Below, piece after piece: positions 1-8,633 of a stretch of 54,088 bases of DNA (its first letter is position 1; every line of letters starts with the position of its first letter). The notes under the pieces were generated by a model. That model saw nothing but the letters and a program-made list of their open reading frames with translations. It did no database searches and was not told the DNA's origin. Location: positions 1 to 54,088 of the forward strand of contig JASLMV010000018.1 in NCBI GenBank assembly GCA_030746435.1, read 5' to 3'. Made by a program: the position numbers and the translations under genes. Origin of the DNA: Gammaproteobacteria bacterium. GTDB lineage: Bacteria > Pseudomonadota > Gammaproteobacteria > Steroidobacterales > GCA-2729495.

Positions 1-57
1 AAGTGTTGAAAGTTCAGGAAATATTGGAGTTCATTTCGCCAACCAGGGGATGCGAGA

Positions 58-906
58 TTGAATAACAAACCAGGAAAAGTATTTTTTGTCTTCATATTTA
101 CCGGGCTGCTGCTGTGGTTTGGGTATGCACAGGCGCTGACGCTTTCGGTTGAATCCGATTACGTCATTAGCAGTTATGAAGTTGTGCTGGTGTTGCACGA
201 ACTGCTGCTGGTTTTCTGGCTGGGTCCGGATATCGGAATCTTTATCTGGAGTACCAAGGTCGCCAACCCGGCAAACAGCGATGCGACCCGTGTCACTGCC
301 GCCGGGATGATGCATACCATCGACCTGTTCCCGCGTGTCTGCATCAGCCTGATGTTGACGGTAGGCGGTATCCTGACGGAGGTAGTTGGGATTGAACACG
401 CGTGGTGGCAATGGATCGCGATCCTTCCCCTCGGGCCGGTATGGCTTACGCTGGTCGTAATCGCCTACCTCAAAGAGGGCACCTCGGTCGGCGAAACCGT
501 TGCGAAGCTGGATAAGTGGCTGCGCTGGATCGTAGTTGTTTCGGTACCCATATCCGTTGCCTATGCCACCAGCATCGGGCGCATGGATAATGCACCGTGG
601 GTTTCAGCCAAATTATTGATATTTGCAGCCATTGTTTTGCTCGGGCTGCTGGCCAGGCGGCACCTCGATGCCATGCAGGGCGGTATCAGGGAACTTGCCG
701 CTAACGGATCGTCAGATGCTTTAAATGCAAAACTGGTGGGGAGTGTGAAAAGCGCACGTCCTTATATTATTGCGATCTGGGTGGGGCTCGCGGTTGCGTC
801 GTGGCTGGGTATCGAACAGCCCGGTTCGATCCAGTCAGAGATGCGGAGTGCGGCGGTCAGTGTGACCGGCGACATGACACAGGGAGGTGAACAGACATGG
901 AAATGA
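58..906 (+). CDS. Polytopic membrane protein, paralogue of the next gene
   Basis: 282 residues from a TTG start. AGGGGA sits 8 nt upstream, and a stop at 7-9 closes the frame on the 5' side. About seven hydrophobic segments are visible (near residues 7-24, 42-63, 92-110, 119-138, 155-171, 183-199, 235-251), so it is an inner-membrane protein. His47 (LHE), Gly-x-Asp near 57-58, Thr77-Arg78, His86 and Pro92-Arg93 line up with equivalents in the next gene, so the two are paralogues. It overlaps that gene by 10 bp, and a c-type cytochrome follows. I cannot name a family. Membrane-buried histidines beside a cytochrome c would fit heme b or metal binding, but that is inference. Confidence 0.72.
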   Translation: MNNKPGKVFFVFIFTGLLLWFGYAQALTLSVESDYVISSYEVVLVLHELLLVFWLGPDIGIFIWSTKVANPANSDATRVTAAGMMHTIDLFPRVCISLMLTVGGILTEVVGIEHAWWQWIAILPLGPVWLTLVVIAYLKEGTSVGETVAKLDKWLRWIVVVSVPISVAYATSIGRMDNAPWVSAKLLIFAAIVLLGLLARRHLDAMQGGIRELAANGSSDALNAKLVGSVKSARPYIIAIWVGLAVASWLGIEQPGSIQSEMRSAAVSVTGDMTQGGEQTWK

Positions 907-1577
907 CCGATAGTTTCGTGTTCTGGAAATATCTCCACGTGATGATGTTCGTAGGCTGGGTGGGCGCAGACATGGGCGTGTTCCTGTCCTGCAAGAAAGC
1001 CTGCGATTCGAGCCTGCCTTTCGAGACGCGTATGACCCTGTTGCACATCGCGCTGCGGATCGAGTTAATTCCCCGCACGATGTGGAAAGCAGCCCTGCCA
1101 CTGGGCGTAATGTTATCCATGGAAATGGGCCTGCTTAATATCACGAATACCGAACTCGCCCTCATGTGGGTGTTTTCGATTATCTGGTGGGCCATAAGCA
1201 TGACGGGCGCGATTTATTACGATAAGCCGTGGGGTCAGAAGGTCGCCCATTTTGCCAACTGGATCATCGGCGCGGTGGGAATCGGCCTGATGGTTATCGC
1301 CATTACATCGGCCATGGGCATGGGGCCTTTCGAGACAACCGGAACCTGGCTGCTCTGGAAAGTGGGGCTGTACGGCCTTATTAACCTGACCTGCCTGTGG
1401 ATTGTCGTCGCCTTCGACCCGATGGCCGGTGCATTCATGCGCCTGGCGGTGGAAGGCTCAACGCCGGAAATCGAGGGGCTGGTCAAACGTATTTTCAATA
1501 TTTCGGTTTATCCGATATGGAGTACATACTTTCTGGTTGTGGTCGTGGCCTTTATTGCGACCACCAAGTTTATTTAG
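897..1577 (+). CDS. Second polytopic membrane protein of the paralogous pair
   Basis: 226 residues with six or so hydrophobic segments. The ATG lies inside the end of the previous gene, with a strong AGGGAGG ribosome site at 881-887, so translation is probably coupled. A second ATG at 903 is possible. His14, Asp25, Thr44-Arg45, His50 and Pro59-Arg60 match His47, Asp58, Thr77-Arg78, His86 and Pro92-Arg93 of the upstream protein. That pattern suggests two related subunits of one membrane complex. The c-type cytochrome lipoprotein begins 83 bp downstream. Function unknown; an electron-transfer or metal-handling membrane module is the simplest reading. Confidence 0.75.
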   Translation: MEMTDSFVFWKYLHVMMFVGWVGADMGVFLSCKKACDSSLPFETRMTLLHIALRIELIPRTMWKAALPLGVMLSMEMGLLNITNTELALMWVFSIIWWAISMTGAIYYDKPWGQKVAHFANWIIGAVGIGLMVIAITSAMGMGPFETTGTWLLWKVGLYGLINLTCLWIVVAFDPMAGAFMRLAVEGSTPEIEGLVKRIFNISVYPIWSTYFLVVVVAFIATTKFI

Positions 1578-1660
1578 CCGATCGATGTCTCGACCGGGGG
1601 TCGAGAAAGGGATTGAACTGTGGCAGGGTTAGCGCCGTGCCCCGAGTGATGGAGATAGCA

Positions 1661-2185
1661 ATGAGTCGTTTTAGCCGCCCGCCGCATACCGTTCGACTGC
1701 TGGCGCTGGTATTCGCCGTTCTTCTGGTAACGGCCTGCGAACAGAAGGAACCCGAACAGCCGGTTACACAGCCGGAGCCCGAGGCTCCGACCGCGCATGA
1801 ATCAACACCGGAGGTAACGTCCATCGATGCCGACGGAAACATCGCACCGTTCGGCATGGCATCGAGACAGGCTGTAGAGGTCGAAGAGCTCCTGCCTGCT
1901 GCACCGCCGGTTCCAACCGCGGCCAGTTCGGGTTTGTATGGCATACATTGCGTCGCCTGTCACGGCGCCGATGCGAACGGAGTCGAAGGATTGGGCATAA
2001 GCCTTACGGGTTCACAGCTGATTACGCGTTCCAATGAAAGCGAAATCGTTGCATTCCTGCAGGTCGGTCGTTTGCCGCAGGCGGAAGACAGTATCACGGG
2101 TGTGCCGATGCCGGCTTTTGCCTGGATGGAACCTGAACAGCTCGACGAACTGGCGGCATACCTGAAGAGCCTGCATCAGCCATAA
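1661..2185 (+). CDS. c-type cytochrome lipoprotein
   Basis: 174 residues. The start is ATG 1661 because GGAG at 1651-1654 sits 6 nt upstream and overlaps the alternative ATG at 1649. The lipoprotein signal ends in LVTAC with Cys26 as the lipid site. A Pro/Glu-rich tether of about 60 residues follows, then a small cytochrome domain with heme-binding CVACH at 97-101 and a likely axial Met at 150 or 156 in the PMPAF region. This is a single-heme, membrane-tethered periplasmic electron carrier. It is third in a run with the two paralogous membrane proteins and is the likely electron partner of that complex. Confidence is high for the cytochrome and low for the partner role. Confidence 0.88.
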   Translation: MSRFSRPPHTVRLLALVFAVLLVTACEQKEPEQPVTQPEPEAPTAHESTPEVTSIDADGNIAPFGMASRQAVEVEELLPAAPPVPTAASSGLYGIHCVACHGADANGVEGLGISLTGSQLITRSNESEIVAFLQVGRLPQAEDSITGVPMPAFAWMEPEQLDELAAYLKSLHQP

Positions 2186-2201
2186 GCTATTGAAATTTAA
2201 T

Positions 2202-2230
2202 AAAAAAGGCACCAAAAGGTGTCTTTTTTT
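2202..2230. terminator. Bidirectional rho-independent terminator
   Basis: GGCACC-aaaa-GGTGTC hairpin with an A run on the left and eight T residues on the right. It lies between the cytochrome gene ending at 2185 and the convergent gene ending at 2245, so it can stop transcripts from both sides. Confidence 0.85.
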
Positions 2231-2244
2231 CTTGTTTTAGCTGG

Positions 2245-3093
2245 TTACAAATTTGCCTGCAGAAATTCCTTGAATGAGGTCGGCGGCCGGCCAACTATCT
2301 TTTCGAAGGTGTCGCTGACATGGCCCGGCGTGGTCTTATCGGCAATATCCTTAAACAGAATCATAACTGCATCTGAATGCCAGTCGCTGGTCTGGAACGG
2401 TCGCAGGATTTCCTTGTAGGCCTTGGGGTCCGCATCGACATAAACGACCTCCTTACCCAGCACATCACCGAACACCGCAGCAATCTGGTTAAAGTCCATC
2501 AGTTCCGGCCCGGAGATATCGTAGGACTGACCGTAATGTTTTTCGCCGCCCGCAAGTACTTCAGCTATAAACTCGCCGGTATCGTTGCAGTCGGTCGGCG
2601 ACACATTTCCATTGCCCATCGGCAGTGTAATCTGGCCGGTCTCTTTTGCAGCAGCGCCGTAGTTAATCAGGTTCTGCATAAAGAAGTGCGGGCGCACCAG
2701 TGTGTAGTTCAGCCCCGATGCACGGATCGCATCTTCGGCCGCTATATGTACGAGCGGAATCGGGCTGGTGGTGCCTTTCACTGCCTCCGGCGAAGACAGT
2801 TTGACCAGATGCTTGATCCCCGATTTGGCTGCCGACTCGACAAACGCGAGCTCCAACGCTTCCTGCTCCAGGCCGTTGGGCAGAATCAGTACAGCCTGGT
2901 CACAGCCTTCCATCGCACTTTCGACCAACGCCGAGTCGGCAAGATCTCCCTCGACGATTTCCACGCCCCTGGCGGCCCAGGGTGCCGCTTTTTCCTTGTC
3001 CCGCGCAATCGCCCGGATTTGCATATTTCTGTTAAGGAGCGCCTCGGCGGTCGCGCCACCGGTCTTGCCGGTGATGCCGGTAAGCAGAATCAT
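2245..3093 (-). CDS. NmrA-like NAD(P)-binding protein (atypical SDR)
   Basis: 282 residues. The N terminus carries the dinucleotide-binding glycine motif TGITGKTGG (residues 5-13), an Arg/Asp-rich stretch after beta2 and a VEGDLAD segment, as in the NmrA/QorB-like atypical SDR family. The classical YxxxK catalytic pair is not evident, as usual in this family. Members are redox sensors or NAD(P)H-dependent quinone or azo reductases. It lies 83 bp downstream of a GST-like gene on the same strand, so both may share a transcript with a stress or detoxification role. Cytoplasmic. Confidence 0.85.
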   Translation of the reverse strand: MILLTGITGKTGGATAEALLNRNMQIRAIARDKEKAAPWAARGVEIVEGDLADSALVESAMEGCDQAVLILPNGLEQEALELAFVESAAKSGIKHLVKLSSPEAVKGTTSPIPLVHIAAEDAIRASGLNYTLVRPHFFMQNLINYGAAAKETGQITLPMGNGNVSPTDCNDTGEFIAEVLAGGEKHYGQSYDISGPELMDFNQIAAVFGDVLGKEVVYVDADPKAYKEILRPFQTSDWHSDAVMILFKDIADKTTPGHVSDTFEKIVGRPPTSFKEFLQANL

Positions 3094-3176
3094 GCTCTTT
3101 CCTCTGTTCTTATCTTTAGGGAGCGGCGCAGATTACCATGTCCCGCCCGTTTTCACTGTCTGACCAGCGGACGGCG

Positions 3177-3893
3177 CTAATATTTGTCCGCGGTTGCCGC
3201 ATCCACACGGTCGAGCCACCCGGCAAGGGTTGCGTGTTCGTTTATCCGGTCGCGATGCCACGGCGTCGTGGGTATGCGCAGTTCCTGGATACAGGAGAAC
3301 AGGCCGATATCGGCGACGGTCAGTGCATCCCCCATCCAGAAACCGGTCGCGGGTGCGCGGGCCTCGAGGTTGTCGAGATGGCGCTCAAATTCTTTCCAGG
3401 CTGCATCCATACCCTGTTTGAGTACGTCGCGTTTTGCGTATGCCTTGCCAACGTTCTTACGCACCAGGTTTTCGATAAAGCCCTTTAATAGTTTGGGAGC
3501 GCCGGCTGAGTAATAATGTTTGTTCAGCGGCCAGTGCCGTTCGTCCAGCCAGCGAGCCACGGGAATGTACTGGCCGATAACGGAATCCCCAAACTCTTCC
3601 CAGGCCCAGGCTTCACCACATTCGGCAGGCGTTGCCGGCAGCAGGGTTTTGTCGGACAGCTCTTCGAGCTTGATAAGTATGGCCGTCGAGTCTGGCACGG
3701 GTTGGCCGTCTATCAACAATACCGGCACCTGGCCCGATGGGTTGTACTGTTTGTGATGGCTCGGACGTCCGCCGTGTTTGCGTGTGTATTCAAGACCATG
3801 GAAATAAAGTGCCCTGTGCGCTTTCTCGCAAAATGGTGACAGGCTTCTCAGCCCGTATTCCCCGTCTGCCACTTCACACAGTATGAGTTCCAT
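3177..3893 (-). CDS. Glutathione S-transferase family protein
   Basis: 238 residues. A thioredoxin-like N-terminal domain carries SPFCEK (19-24), where Ser19 or Cys22 would contact glutathione. The cis-proline QVPVLL and the glutathione-binding DSTAI follow, then an all-helical C-terminal domain with the VADIGLF N-capping motif. This is the normal GST length. No Shine-Dalgarno is visible before the ATG: the sequence immediately upstream is a REP-like GGGGACAGT repeat (3896-3917) ending within 3 bp of the start codon, so the repeat may have replaced the native leader. Probable partner of the NmrA-like gene downstream. Confidence 0.88.
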   Translation of the reverse strand: MELILCEVADGEYGLRSLSPFCEKAHRALYFHGLEYTRKHGGRPSHHKQYNPSGQVPVLLIDGQPVPDSTAILIKLEELSDKTLLPATPAECGEAWAWEEFGDSVIGQYIPVARWLDERHWPLNKHYYSAGAPKLLKGFIENLVRKNVGKAYAKRDVLKQGMDAAWKEFERHLDNLEARAPATGFWMGDALTVADIGLFSCIQELRIPTTPWHRDRINEHATLAGWLDRVDAATADKY

Positions 3894-3895
3894 TA

Positions 3896-3992
3896 TGGGG
3901 ACAGTTTACTTATCTTTCAGATATTTTAGGGACAGTGACCTTATCTTTTGGTGAACAGATGGCCAGATCATAAGATAAGGTCACTGTCCCCA
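3896..3992. repeat. REP-like cluster with three GGGGACAGT repeats
   Basis: Three related copies of about 21 bp: 3896-3917 and 3927-3949 in the plus direction, and 3972-3992 inverted. The core is GGGGACAGTGACCTTATCTT. Copies two and three with their flanks form an imperfect inverted repeat of about 26 bp (3921-3947 with 3972-3997). The design resembles REP singlets and doublets spread by REP-associated tyrosine transposases. No such transposase is in this window. Confidence 0.75.
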
Positions 3993-4018
3993 AATATCAA
4001 AATGCCAGGAGACTAATA

Positions 4019-4813
4019 ATGAAGCCCACCCGCGCCTACACCGACGGCAAATACGGCCAGGTGCATTACGCCACCTGCGGCACCGGTAACCCCCTCGTCC
4101 TGATGCACCAGTCACCGACGCACATGGTCCAGTTCCAGGAGGTCTGGGGACCGTTGGCGGAACGCGGCATCCAGGCCGTCGGCATCGATCTGCCGGGTTA
4201 TGGTTGTTCCGACGGACCCGGGGAGGTGCCGTCCATGGAAGACTATGCGGACGTGGTGCCGACGGTACTGGATGCACTAGGAATAGCGAAGGCCGACATA
4301 CTCGGCCACCACACGGGTTCGATGGTAGCGACCGAGGCTGCACTGCAGTTCCCGGATCGCATCAGCCGGATCATCCTGAATGGCCCGTGCCCGTTCAGCG
4401 ACGAGGAACGCGAATTCTTCCGCCCGATCATGGCAAATGAAAAGAATTACGGTCCGCGCGAAGACGGCAGCCATTTAACGGAGCAGTGGAATTCACGCAT
4501 CGGTGCGCAGCCGGGCTGGACCGATCTCGATGCCATCCACCGCAATGTCGTCGCAGGCGCCGCAGCCTGGCCCAATGCCTGGTTCGCACACGATGCGGTG
4601 ATCAATTACGACCATGCCGAGGCGATGAAAAGGATTACCCAGCCCTGCCTGGTGATGAGTAACAACGGCGATACCATCCATGCGATTGCAGCACGTGCCA
4701 GGGAGATCTGCCCACATTTCGATTACAGCGAACAGGACGGCGGCACATTCGATTTTATCGACGAGCAGCCCGAGGTCTGGGCAGATGCCGTGGCTGCATG
4801 GTTGAACAGATAG
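4019..4813 (+). CDS. Alpha/beta-fold hydrolase with a His in place of the nucleophile Ser
   Basis: 264 residues, preceded by AGGAGA 6 nt before the ATG. The fold is clear: the LVLMHQSPTH oxyanion region, IDLPGYGCSD, and the nucleophile elbow LGHHTGS (95-101). The elbow reads GHHTG instead of GxSxG, so residue 98 is His rather than Ser, Asp or Cys. The C-terminal segment that normally holds the catalytic His reads DGGTFDFIDEQPE and has none. The acidic residue may be Asp in NNGDT. Either this is a divergent subfamily with other chemistry or a non-catalytic protein. It converges end to end with the LLM/ALDH/UbiD operon. Confidence 0.82.
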   Translation: MKPTRAYTDGKYGQVHYATCGTGNPLVLMHQSPTHMVQFQEVWGPLAERGIQAVGIDLPGYGCSDGPGEVPSMEDYADVVPTVLDALGIAKADILGHHTGSMVATEAALQFPDRISRIILNGPCPFSDEEREFFRPIMANEKNYGPREDGSHLTEQWNSRIGAQPGWTDLDAIHRNVVAGAAAWPNAWFAHDAVINYDHAEAMKRITQPCLVMSNNGDTIHAIAARAREICPHFDYSEQDGGTFDFIDEQPEVWADAVAAWLNR

Positions 4814-5827
4814 TTACCTAAGCGCCGGAATAACCTTTTCGCCCAGCAGCTTGATGCCATGGGCCTGGTTGTTCTTGAGTTCGATGCACATCTCGGTCAC
4901 GCCGATTTCCTTGTACTCGTGCAGGTGTTCAATGATCCGGTCGAGGTCATTATCCGGCGTTCCGGTTAGGGTCAGTTCATCGACACAGCGGTCGAGCAGT
5001 TCGTCATCCAGCCCTTCGACCGAGTCCGTATCCGCCGGACCCATCGCGTAGATCTCGGGAATGAACTTCAGGATTTCCTCGAACTCTTCCTGACTCATGA
5101 ACTCCAGCATCATGTAGTCGCGGAATAGCGCGCGGAAACCGATCCAGCGCCGTGCTTCATGCCGTGCCTCGGCCAAGTCGTCGTACACATACCAGGCGAT
5201 GAAGTTATTGAAGCGGAAGTCATCGGTTGCTTTGCCGGCTTTAGCACGTGTTTTCAGGCTCCGGCCGATGATGTCCTTGCTAAGGTTTACCGACAGGTCG
5301 CTCAGGAAAACCCCATCGGCTACCTTGGGCGCCATCTCGATCATCTGCGGCCGGTTGGCACCCGCCCAGACAAAAGGCGGCTCCGCCGTTGGCCATTGCG
5401 GGTCGTATTTATCTACCTTGAACAACTTGCCATCGTAGCTGAACGGCCGGTTGCGGGTCGCGCCGATCACGAACTCCAGCGCCTCGCGCACATAACGTAC
5501 ACGTTTTTCGGTCGGAATCTGCAACGCCATCACGACTTCGCCGCCGCCGCCGATCATGGCTTCCGCACGGCCCTGTGCAAGTTCGTTAAGGGTCAGCAGG
5601 TTCATGGCCATTCGGAAGGGATGCATCTCGTAGCCATTCAGCGCCATCGGCGCAACTTTGATCTTGCTCGACTCGCGCGCGAGTTGCGCGAGGTTGCCGA
5701 AGGGGTCGCGTCCGTCGAGGTAGCTCGCGTTCCACAGGCAGCGAATGCCATGCTTCTCGGCCAGCAGGCCGAGCTCTGCCAGTTCCGACGAGCTCAGGTG
5801 GGAATCGAGGACGATATCGATATTCAT
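4814..5827 (-). CDS. Luciferase-like (LLM class) flavin oxidoreductase
   Basis: 337 residues with the TIM-barrel layout of bacterial luciferase-like monooxygenases and F420-dependent reductases. Visible signs are an N-terminal SSSELAELGLLAEKHGI helix, the IKVAPMALNGYEMHPFRMA core, and GGGGEVVM before the flavin site. FMN or F420 is the likely cofactor; in this kind of host FMN is more probable. It starts 3 nt after the ALDH stop, and ALDH follows UbiD, so the three form one operon. Its stop codon abuts the stop of the facing alpha/beta hydrolase with no spacer. Substrate unknown. Confidence 0.87.
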   Translation of the reverse strand: MNIDIVLDSHLSSSELAELGLLAEKHGIRCLWNASYLDGRDPFGNLAQLARESSKIKVAPMALNGYEMHPFRMAMNLLTLNELAQGRAEAMIGGGGEVVMALQIPTEKRVRYVREALEFVIGATRNRPFSYDGKLFKVDKYDPQWPTAEPPFVWAGANRPQMIEMAPKVADGVFLSDLSVNLSKDIIGRSLKTRAKAGKATDDFRFNNFIAWYVYDDLAEARHEARRWIGFRALFRDYMMLEFMSQEEFEEILKFIPEIYAMGPADTDSVEGLDDELLDRCVDELTLTGTPDNDLDRIIEHLHEYKEIGVTEMCIELKNNQAHGIKLLGEKVIPALR

Positions 5828-5830
5828 GCA

Positions 5831-7249
5831 TTACCTGCCGTAGGCTGCGACGACCTGCGATTCGTTCGTGTTGTTCTCGATAAAGGCTTTTTCCCGGGTG
5901 AAGCGCAATATGCCCTCTATCCCATGGCGCGCACGGCCCAGGCCGGAATGGCCGTAAGGGTCGTACTCGTACTCGAATACCAGCGCATTCAGGCACGCGT
6001 CGTTAACGCTGATCGCACCAGCCTTCAGGCGCGCACCGACTTCCCTTGCTTCTTCATTTGTGCCTGCAAACACACCGGCAGATAACCCGTATTTTGAATC
6101 GTTCGCAAGTGCAATCGCTTCTTCTACGGTCGAAAATGTCATGACCGGCGCGACCGGGCCAAAGGTTTCTTCCTGCATGACTTTCATATCATGGTTTACG
6201 TTGGTCAATACAGTTGATTCAAGCCACTTGCCGCCGTGGTCAATGATTTCTCCGCCGGTTTCGATCACCGCACCTTTCTCCACGGCATCACGCAAATGTT
6301 CCGCCACGATTTCTGCCTGCTTCTCGAATATGAACGGGCCGATCGGGTCGCTGCTCTTGTCCGGGTAGTTAATCGGGATGTTACGCGCTGTCTCGATAAT
6401 CTTATCCCGGAATTCAGGATAAATATTTTCATGGACGTAGATTCGTTCGATCGATTGGCAAGCCTGCCCGGTGCTCTGTGAGGAGCAAATGGCCGCGGTG
6501 CGCGCCGCGACGTCGACGTTGGCCGACTCGAGCACGATCAGGGGGTCTTTGCCTCCCAACTCCAGGAACACCGGCACGAAGTTTTCGGCCGCAGCTTTGT
6601 ATACGATTTCGCCGGTGCGGACGCTGCCGGTAAACGCTACCGCATCAGCATGCCTGATCAGTTCCGCCCCGGCTGCACCTGTGCCGGCGACTATGTCGAG
6701 CACCGGGCTGATTGCCGGGCAATCCTGAATTGCCGCATTCATGGGTTCCACCCAGCGCGGCGTAACTTCGCTAGCCTTGATGATGACAGCGTTGCCCGCG
6801 ACCAGTGCCGGGATCGTATCCATAAAGGACAGGATGACCGGAAAGTTCCACGGCGTGATGTTGACGACGAGCCCGAACGGTTCACGTCGTTCAAATCCGT
6901 CAACTCCAGGAATCATCGATGGCCGGCGGGCGGAATCTGCGAGTGCATCCTTCGCCAGTGACAGCTTGTGTTCAATCACCGAATTGACCACCTGCGGTTC
7001 CAGCTTCGGTATGAACACCCGCCCGGTGTCGATGGTCAGGGCTTCAACGATCGCGTCATTGTGTTTACGCAGGGATTCGCGAAAACTGCCGATCGCATCG
7101 ATGCGCGCATCGACACCTGCATTCTGCCAGTCTGCCTGGTTTGCTTTTAATCGTGCGACCCGTTGGGTGAGCTCTTCTGCCGTGGGCTCGATAAATGAGT
7201 AATCCAGTTCGCCGGTATAGGGGTTCCTCACCTGGTACTCGCCACTCAC
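5831..7249 (-). CDS. NAD(P)-dependent aldehyde dehydrogenase
   Basis: 472 residues from GTG 7249, set by GGAG 7 nt upstream. The open frame continues to 7423, but that part overlaps the UbiD gene and reads as Arg/Ala-rich nonsense. The ALDH fold is complete: WNFP with Asn135, Lys158 in IIKASE, general-base Glu230 in LELGGKDP and nucleophile Cys264 in GQACQS. The enzyme oxidises an aldehyde to its acid with NAD(P). It sits between UbiD (13 nt upstream) and LLM (3 nt downstream), suggesting an aldehyde is made or consumed in the same route. Substrate class cannot be read from the sequence. Confidence 0.93.
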   Translation of the reverse strand: MSGEYQVRNPYTGELDYSFIEPTAEELTQRVARLKANQADWQNAGVDARIDAIGSFRESLRKHNDAIVEALTIDTGRVFIPKLEPQVVNSVIEHKLSLAKDALADSARRPSMIPGVDGFERREPFGLVVNITPWNFPVILSFMDTIPALVAGNAVIIKASEVTPRWVEPMNAAIQDCPAISPVLDIVAGTGAAGAELIRHADAVAFTGSVRTGEIVYKAAAENFVPVFLELGGKDPLIVLESANVDVAARTAAICSSQSTGQACQSIERIYVHENIYPEFRDKIIETARNIPINYPDKSSDPIGPFIFEKQAEIVAEHLRDAVEKGAVIETGGEIIDHGGKWLESTVLTNVNHDMKVMQEETFGPVAPVMTFSTVEEAIALANDSKYGLSAGVFAGTNEEAREVGARLKAGAISVNDACLNALVFEYEYDPYGHSGLGRARHGIEGILRFTREKAFIENNTNESQVVAAYGR

Positions 7250-7262
7250 AATCTTTCTCCGC

Positions 7263-8633
7263 CTAAATGTACTGGTCGAGGTTGTACTTGCCCGCGTCCG
7301 CGAACGTCGGGCGAGTGCTGCCGGCCTGCATGTCCATCGGTACGGTTGCGTCGATGCGCAGGCGGATGCTCTTGCCCTCGCGGAGCATGCCGTTGCTCTC
7401 GACGGCCTCGATACTGTCCGCACTCGACATGCGACTCGCTATCGCCCATTCCACGTCGTAAGCATTGGTCAGATCGACGTCCTTGTCCACGACGACCACC
7501 CTCTGGAGTAAAACGACCATCGGGAAGCGGCCGCTCTTGTACCCATACACCGCGTCGATAACCTGCTGCGGCTGGCCATCGTCGCTCTTGTCGATCGCTA
7601 CTGTAACCCTGGAACGCGCGCCGCCGTGCGGCGGGTACGAGTGCATGTGCACATCTTCCACGAAAGGGAAACTCCCACGCAGATGATCGAGCAGCTCCAG
7701 CCGCAGGTGGCTGAACAGGATTACGCCCAGGTTGTTGTGTTCCGGCGTCATGCCCCCATTGATAACCTGGAATACCGGATCTTTCCTGTGCGTTATGGCG
7801 GTGACATGGGCAATGGGCGTGGTATTTTCTCCGTAGGAATCACCGTACTCGCCCATCACGTGGGACAGGTCCTGCGTGAAATCCACTTCGGCTTCGAGCA
7901 CGAATTCGGCACGTGCCGGCACCATCAGGTTACTGGTCTGGCACTTCACGAGTTCGACAGGACTTTGCTGAATCGCACTCGCAGTCTGCAGATCGGATAC
8001 GCCTTCGTGCACGCGTGAAGCTGCCGTTATGTACATGGCGGGCGGCGCTCCGATGGCCAGTGCAATCGGCATACGATCGCTTTTTTCTTTTACCTTGTCA
8101 TAGATACGCCGCAGGTTGCTGATCCCCGAAGCGCCAACCGATATGGTCCTGGCATCGATAATCGGCGTGCGATAAAAACCCAGGTTCTGAAACCCGGTGT
8201 CCGGATCGTCCGCGAGCCCGAGCCCAGCCGTAATAAACGGATGCGTGTCGCCTTTAAAAAACCAGGGTACGGGTAGCCTGGTGACATCGATATCGTCGCC
8301 TGTCAGGATCACGTCGTTAACGGGACCCCTGTCCACCGTTTCAGGATCAAGGGGCGAGTCCCATGCGTTCTGCAGTAATTTACGGTAGGAATCTCTCTCG
8401 GCCAGGTAATCCTCGGGACGATCGATGCCCAGTGCGTGTCGCCCACGCGTCAGGAGTGCCCCGCCGGACGCCGGGTAGTCAGCGCCCCTGACCTTTTCGA
8501 ACAGGATGGCCTTGCCGCGCTTTTCGGCCTGTGCCAGCAACGTACCCAGCTCATATTTAGGGTCGACTTCCCTGGCAATACGAAGGAGATCCCCCCGTTT
8601 ATCAAGAAGTTCGAGCAAGCTGCGGAAATCCAT
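7263..8633 (-). CDS. UbiD-family prenylated-FMN decarboxylase
   Basis: 456 residues from ATG 8633. AAGGAGG lies just upstream, and the N terminus MDFRSLLELLDKRGDL matches the family. The frame runs on to 8705 without good support. UbiD-type signs are GISNLRRIYDK, the QNLGFYR region (Asn150, Arg155), VPARAEFVLE and an acidic GEYGDSYGEN segment. The enzyme class reversibly (de)carboxylates aromatic or unsaturated acids with prenylated FMN from a UbiX-type transferase, which is not in the window. At 456 residues it is slightly shorter than E. coli UbiD and heads a catabolic-looking operon, so ubiquinone synthesis is unlikely to be its role. Confidence 0.88.
   Translation of the reverse strand: MDFRSLLELLDKRGDLLRIAREVDPKYELGTLLAQAEKRGKAILFEKVRGADYPASGGALLTRGRHALGIDRPEDYLAERDSYRKLLQNAWDSPLDPETVDRGPVNDVILTGDDIDVTRLPVPWFFKGDTHPFITAGLGLADDPDTGFQNLGFYRTPIIDARTISVGASGISNLRRIYDKVKEKSDRMPIALAIGAPPAMYITAASRVHEGVSDLQTASAIQQSPVELVKCQTSNLMVPARAEFVLEAEVDFTQDLSHVMGEYGDSYGENTTPIAHVTAITHRKDPVFQVINGGMTPEHNNLGVILFSHLRLELLDHLRGSFPFVEDVHMHSYPPHGGARSRVTVAIDKSDDGQPQQVIDAVYGYKSGRFPMVVLLQRVVVVDKDVDLTNAYDVEWAIASRMSSADSIEAVESNGMLREGKSIRLRIDATVPMDMQAGSTRPTFADAGKYNLDQYI

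Noticed and set aside
7250-7423. N-terminal extension of the aldehyde dehydrogenase
   Set aside because: It overlaps the UbiD gene and reads as Arg/Ala/Ser-rich nonsense; GTG 7249 has GGAG upstream and matches the family start.
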